Positions 5,424 through 7,228 of a stretch of DNA of 7,228 nucleotides are shown in pieces. The position numbers and the translations under genes were made by a program. Position 1 is the first letter of the stretch; every line of letters starts with the position of its first letter. The stretch is from NCBI GenBank assembly GCA_009903905.1, contig WYEI01000213.1, forward strand, positions 1 to 7,228. The letters are read 5' to 3'. The DNA comes from Pyrobaculum sp. (lineage in GTDB: Archaea > Thermoproteota > Thermoprotei > Thermoproteales > Thermoproteaceae). Below the pieces are notes generated by a model, which saw only the letters and a list, made by a program, of their open reading frames with translations, was not told the origin of the DNA and did not search any database.

Positions 5424-6484
5424 TTCCGCTCAGTTAGGCAAGGCAACGAGGGGTCAACAGGCCCTATGACCTCCCGCCCGACGACTCTGTTAATTTCCTC
5501 CACATCTCTATCTATGACTTTCTGGATGTACTCAACCTCCTCGGGCTTTAGATGTCTAAACCTTCCCTGGAGCTGGAGGAAGCACTTCACGTGCTTCCGC
5601 CGCGGCACAGGAAGAGTAACCCTAAACTCTCCACGTTCAATCTCATAGTTGACCCAGTATCCGGTCTCAGTGGCTAGTTCTAATACCCTTATCCCGTACT
5701 TAGGCTCAAAGCGCCACCCCGGCGTACAAGACTGGAGTATGTGCAAGAAGGAGGGACCCTCGACCTCCATCGCCTTTTTGAACTTATAAACCATGTCGTG
5801 GACGTAAGCCGGGTTCGCCGTAGCCACATAGGGCGTCCCATGTGCCGCGACTATGGCGGCTATGGGCTTCTTGTGGGTCACGTTGCCCGGCACCTTTTTC
5901 CCCGCCGGTGAGGTGCTGGCTGAGGCGCCGAAGGGCGTGGTGCCGCTCCTCTGTATGCCGGTGTTCATGTAGCCCTCGTTGTCGTACATGACGTATATCA
6001 CCTTGTGCCCCCTCTCTAACATGCCGCTGAGAGCTTGGAAGCCTATGTCGGCAGTGCCGCCGTCTCCGGCAAAGACCACCACGTTTATCCTACGCCCTGG
6101 GTCTATTACCCCTCTTCTCTTAAGTGCCTTGATGGCGGCCTCGATGCCCGACGCCACCGAGCCGCCGTTGCCAAACGCCACATGCATCCACGGCACCCCC
6201 CAGTTGGTGCGGGGGTACACCACAGTGGACACCTCGGCGCAGCCGGTGGCGTTGACGACCACCGTGTCAGGTCCAAACACCTTTAACATATGTCTCGCAA
6301 TAACGCCTATGGTACAACCAGCGCAGAGACCGTGGCCAGGTAGGAAGAGCTCCTCATCTGGAAGCTCGAAGTTGGCGTATTCGTACTGGCCTTGATACTC
6401 CTCAGCCGCCTTGATCGCAGTCTTGACTAGATAGTTTCCTCTGATGTACACCGGTATCTTAGCGAAGCGGCCGCCGCTACTCAT
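5420..6484 (-). CDS. porB: 2-oxoacid (pyruvate):ferredoxin oxidoreductase beta subunit
   Basis: The beta subunit binds thiamine diphosphate and the proximal [4Fe-4S] cluster in the enzyme that converts pyruvate and CoA to acetyl-CoA and CO2, reducing ferredoxin in the cytoplasm. Cluster ligands are seen as Cys54 and Cys57 (GLCAGC), Cys82 (TGC) and Cys253 (QSCTPG). The thiamine-binding motif is GDGG at 140-144 with YDNEGYMNTG at 167-176. FGNGGSVASGIEAA at 104-117 is also typical. It has 354 residues, and the roughly 50 residues before the first Cys pair are longer than in common PorB proteins. The ATG overlaps the porA stop by 8 bases and has GGGGAGG directly before it. Pyruvate is the likeliest substrate, but branched-chain 2-oxoacid enzymes share all these motifs. 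porB couples to nuoI by a 4-base overlap. Confidence 0.92.
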   Translation of the reverse strand: MSSGGRFAKIPVYIRGNYLVKTAIKAAEEYQGQYEYANFELPDEELFLPGHGLCAGCTIGVIARHMLKVFGPDTVVVNATGCAEVSTVVYPRTNWGVPWMHVAFGNGGSVASGIEAAIKALKRRGVIDPGRRINVVVFAGDGGTADIGFQALSGMLERGHKVIYVMYDNEGYMNTGIQRSGTTPFGASASTSPAGKKVPGNVTHKKPIAAIVAAHGTPYVATANPAYVHDMVYKFKKAMEVEGPSFLHILQSCTPGWRFEPKYGIRVLELATETGYWVNYEIERGEFRVTLPVPRRKHVKCFLQLQGRFRHLKPEEVEYIQKVIDRDVEEINRVVGREVIGPVDPSLPCLTERK

Positions 6485-7228
6485 AGCCTCCCCTCAGCCC
6501 AATGGTGTAGGTCTGGTTGGGAGCCCACAGGCCCTTTAACACCTTTAACGCCGCTTCGTAAATCATGTCGCTGTCGATAGCCCTCATGCCTATCGTCGCC
6601 AAGGCGCTGTAGACAGGTCTCTGAAGGGTGGCGGCGACCTCCATGGCCATAGGCCCTTGGAGATATGCGCCGTGGTTTATGGCTCTGTCTATTACAAACA
6701 CCTTCTCGGCGGCTTCAAGCGCCTTCTTCAGCTGGTCGCCGGGCCAAGGCCTAATCACCCTCAGCCGCAGTGCGCCAGCCCTCACGCCCTCCCGCCTCAG
6801 CCGGTCGGCCACCTTCTTTGCCAGACCATACAGCGAGCCGTAGGTCACTATGACGAGCTCTGCGTCCTCCGTGCGGTATGCATAGAAGAGGCCATAACGC
6901 CTTCCAAACCACTTGCCGAACTCCTCATCTACCTCCTCAATAACCTTCTGAGACTCTCTAAGCGCCTCCACTGCTTGCCACCTAATCTCCCAATACCACT
7001 CAGGCGTCCCCACGGCCCCCAGCTGAGCTGGGTTATCCACGTCCAGCCTCACCCAAGAGCGGGTAATGGGGGCGAAACGCATAACCTCCTCCTCGTCCTC
7101 CGGCACATCCAGCGGCTGAAGGACGTGGCTTGTCCAGAACCCGTCGTAGGCCACCACCGCCGGTAGATGCACCCGCGAGTCCTCAGCGACGCGGTATGCT
7201 TGTATAACTGTGTCGAAAGCTTCCTGGG
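6477..7228 (-). CDS. porA: 2-oxoacid (pyruvate):ferredoxin oxidoreductase alpha subunit, C-terminal part (5' end outside window)
   Basis: The frame is open to the window edge, giving 249 residues with no start. A GTG at 7170-7172 is inside the conserved region and is not the start, because the 18 codons before it (QEAFDTVIQAYRVAEDSR) also match the family. The A-x-D-GF-x-x-SH segment that follows is a hallmark of PorA. Further on, a Rossmann-like domain begins with ELVIVTYGSLYG and holds an RVIRPWPGDQLKKAL block and VFVIDRAINHG, as in the C-terminal domain of 2-oxoacid:ferredoxin oxidoreductases. About 150 residues, including the N-terminal pyrimidine-binding domain, should lie outside the window. 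PorA and PorB pair to form the thiamine site; the gamma and delta genes, commonly upstream, are not visible. Confidence 0.92.
   Translation of the reverse strand, partial: QEAFDTVIQAYRVAEDSRVHLPAVVAYDGFWTSHVLQPLDVPEDEEEVMRFAPITRSWVRLDVDNPAQLGAVGTPEWYWEIRWQAVEALRESQKVIEEVDEEFGKWFGRRYGLFYAYRTEDAELVIVTYGSLYGLAKKVADRLRREGVRAGALRLRVIRPWPGDQLKKALEAAEKVFVIDRAINHGAYLQGPMAMEVAATLQRPVYSALATIGMRAIDSDMIYEAALKVLKGLWAPNQTYTIGLRGGYE

Noticed and set aside
6657..7166. 169-codon plus-strand open frame opposite porA
   Set aside because: Antisense to conserved PorA sequence, with low-information composition and no promoter or SD in front.
7170..7172. GTG as the start of porA
   Set aside because: Eighteen in-frame codons before it also match PorA, so the gene continues past the window end.

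Overview
The window is GC-rich, compact DNA from an archaeon, most likely a hyperthermophilic crenarchaeon of the Thermoproteales (Pyrobaculum-like). The reasons are: TATA boxes centred about 25 bases before start codons with no room for a leader (leaderless transcripts, typical of Pyrobaculum); SD-like GGAGG/GGTGGTG motifs where genes do have a leader; overlapping gene starts; and archaeal-type complex I and pyruvate:ferredoxin oxidoreductase subunits. The genus is inferred from sequence style and was not verified by a search.

Layout. Bases 1-302 hold the C-terminal end of an aldo/keto reductase on the + strand. A short intergenic stretch (303-429) carries a possible terminator, a 7-bp inverted repeat and a strong TATA box that drives nuoB-nuoC on the + strand (430-1531). 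Only 51 bases separate nuoC from the tail of a convergent minus-strand cluster that fills the rest of the window. Read in its own direction, that cluster is porA (cut by the window end) - porB - nuoI - nuoH - nuoA - nuoB (second copy) - nuoD - a small unknown gene with a ubiquitin-like (beta-grasp) pattern. Most junctions overlap by 4-14 bases. AT-rich gaps of about 90 bases before nuoH and before the second nuoB hold probable internal promoters.

How the genes work together. NuoB, C, D and I form the quinone-reducing, Fe-S-carrying arm of complex I; NuoA and NuoH are membrane subunits at the quinone site. The NADH-oxidising subunits NuoE/F/G and the proton-pumping subunits NuoJ-N are not in the window. 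PorA and PorB oxidise a 2-oxoacid (probably pyruvate) and pass electrons to ferredoxin. The nuoI gene, encoding the 2x[4Fe-4S] entry subunit, is translationally coupled to porB. This suggests that electrons from 2-oxoacid oxidation, through ferredoxin or directly, feed complex I and then the quinone pool.

Most worth a second look: the por-nuoI coupling; two intact but different NuoB proteins in separately controlled transcription units; the detachment of nuoC from the main cluster; the ubiquitin-like small protein behind nuoD; and the loss in NuoD and NuoA of residues that are usually conserved near the quinone site.
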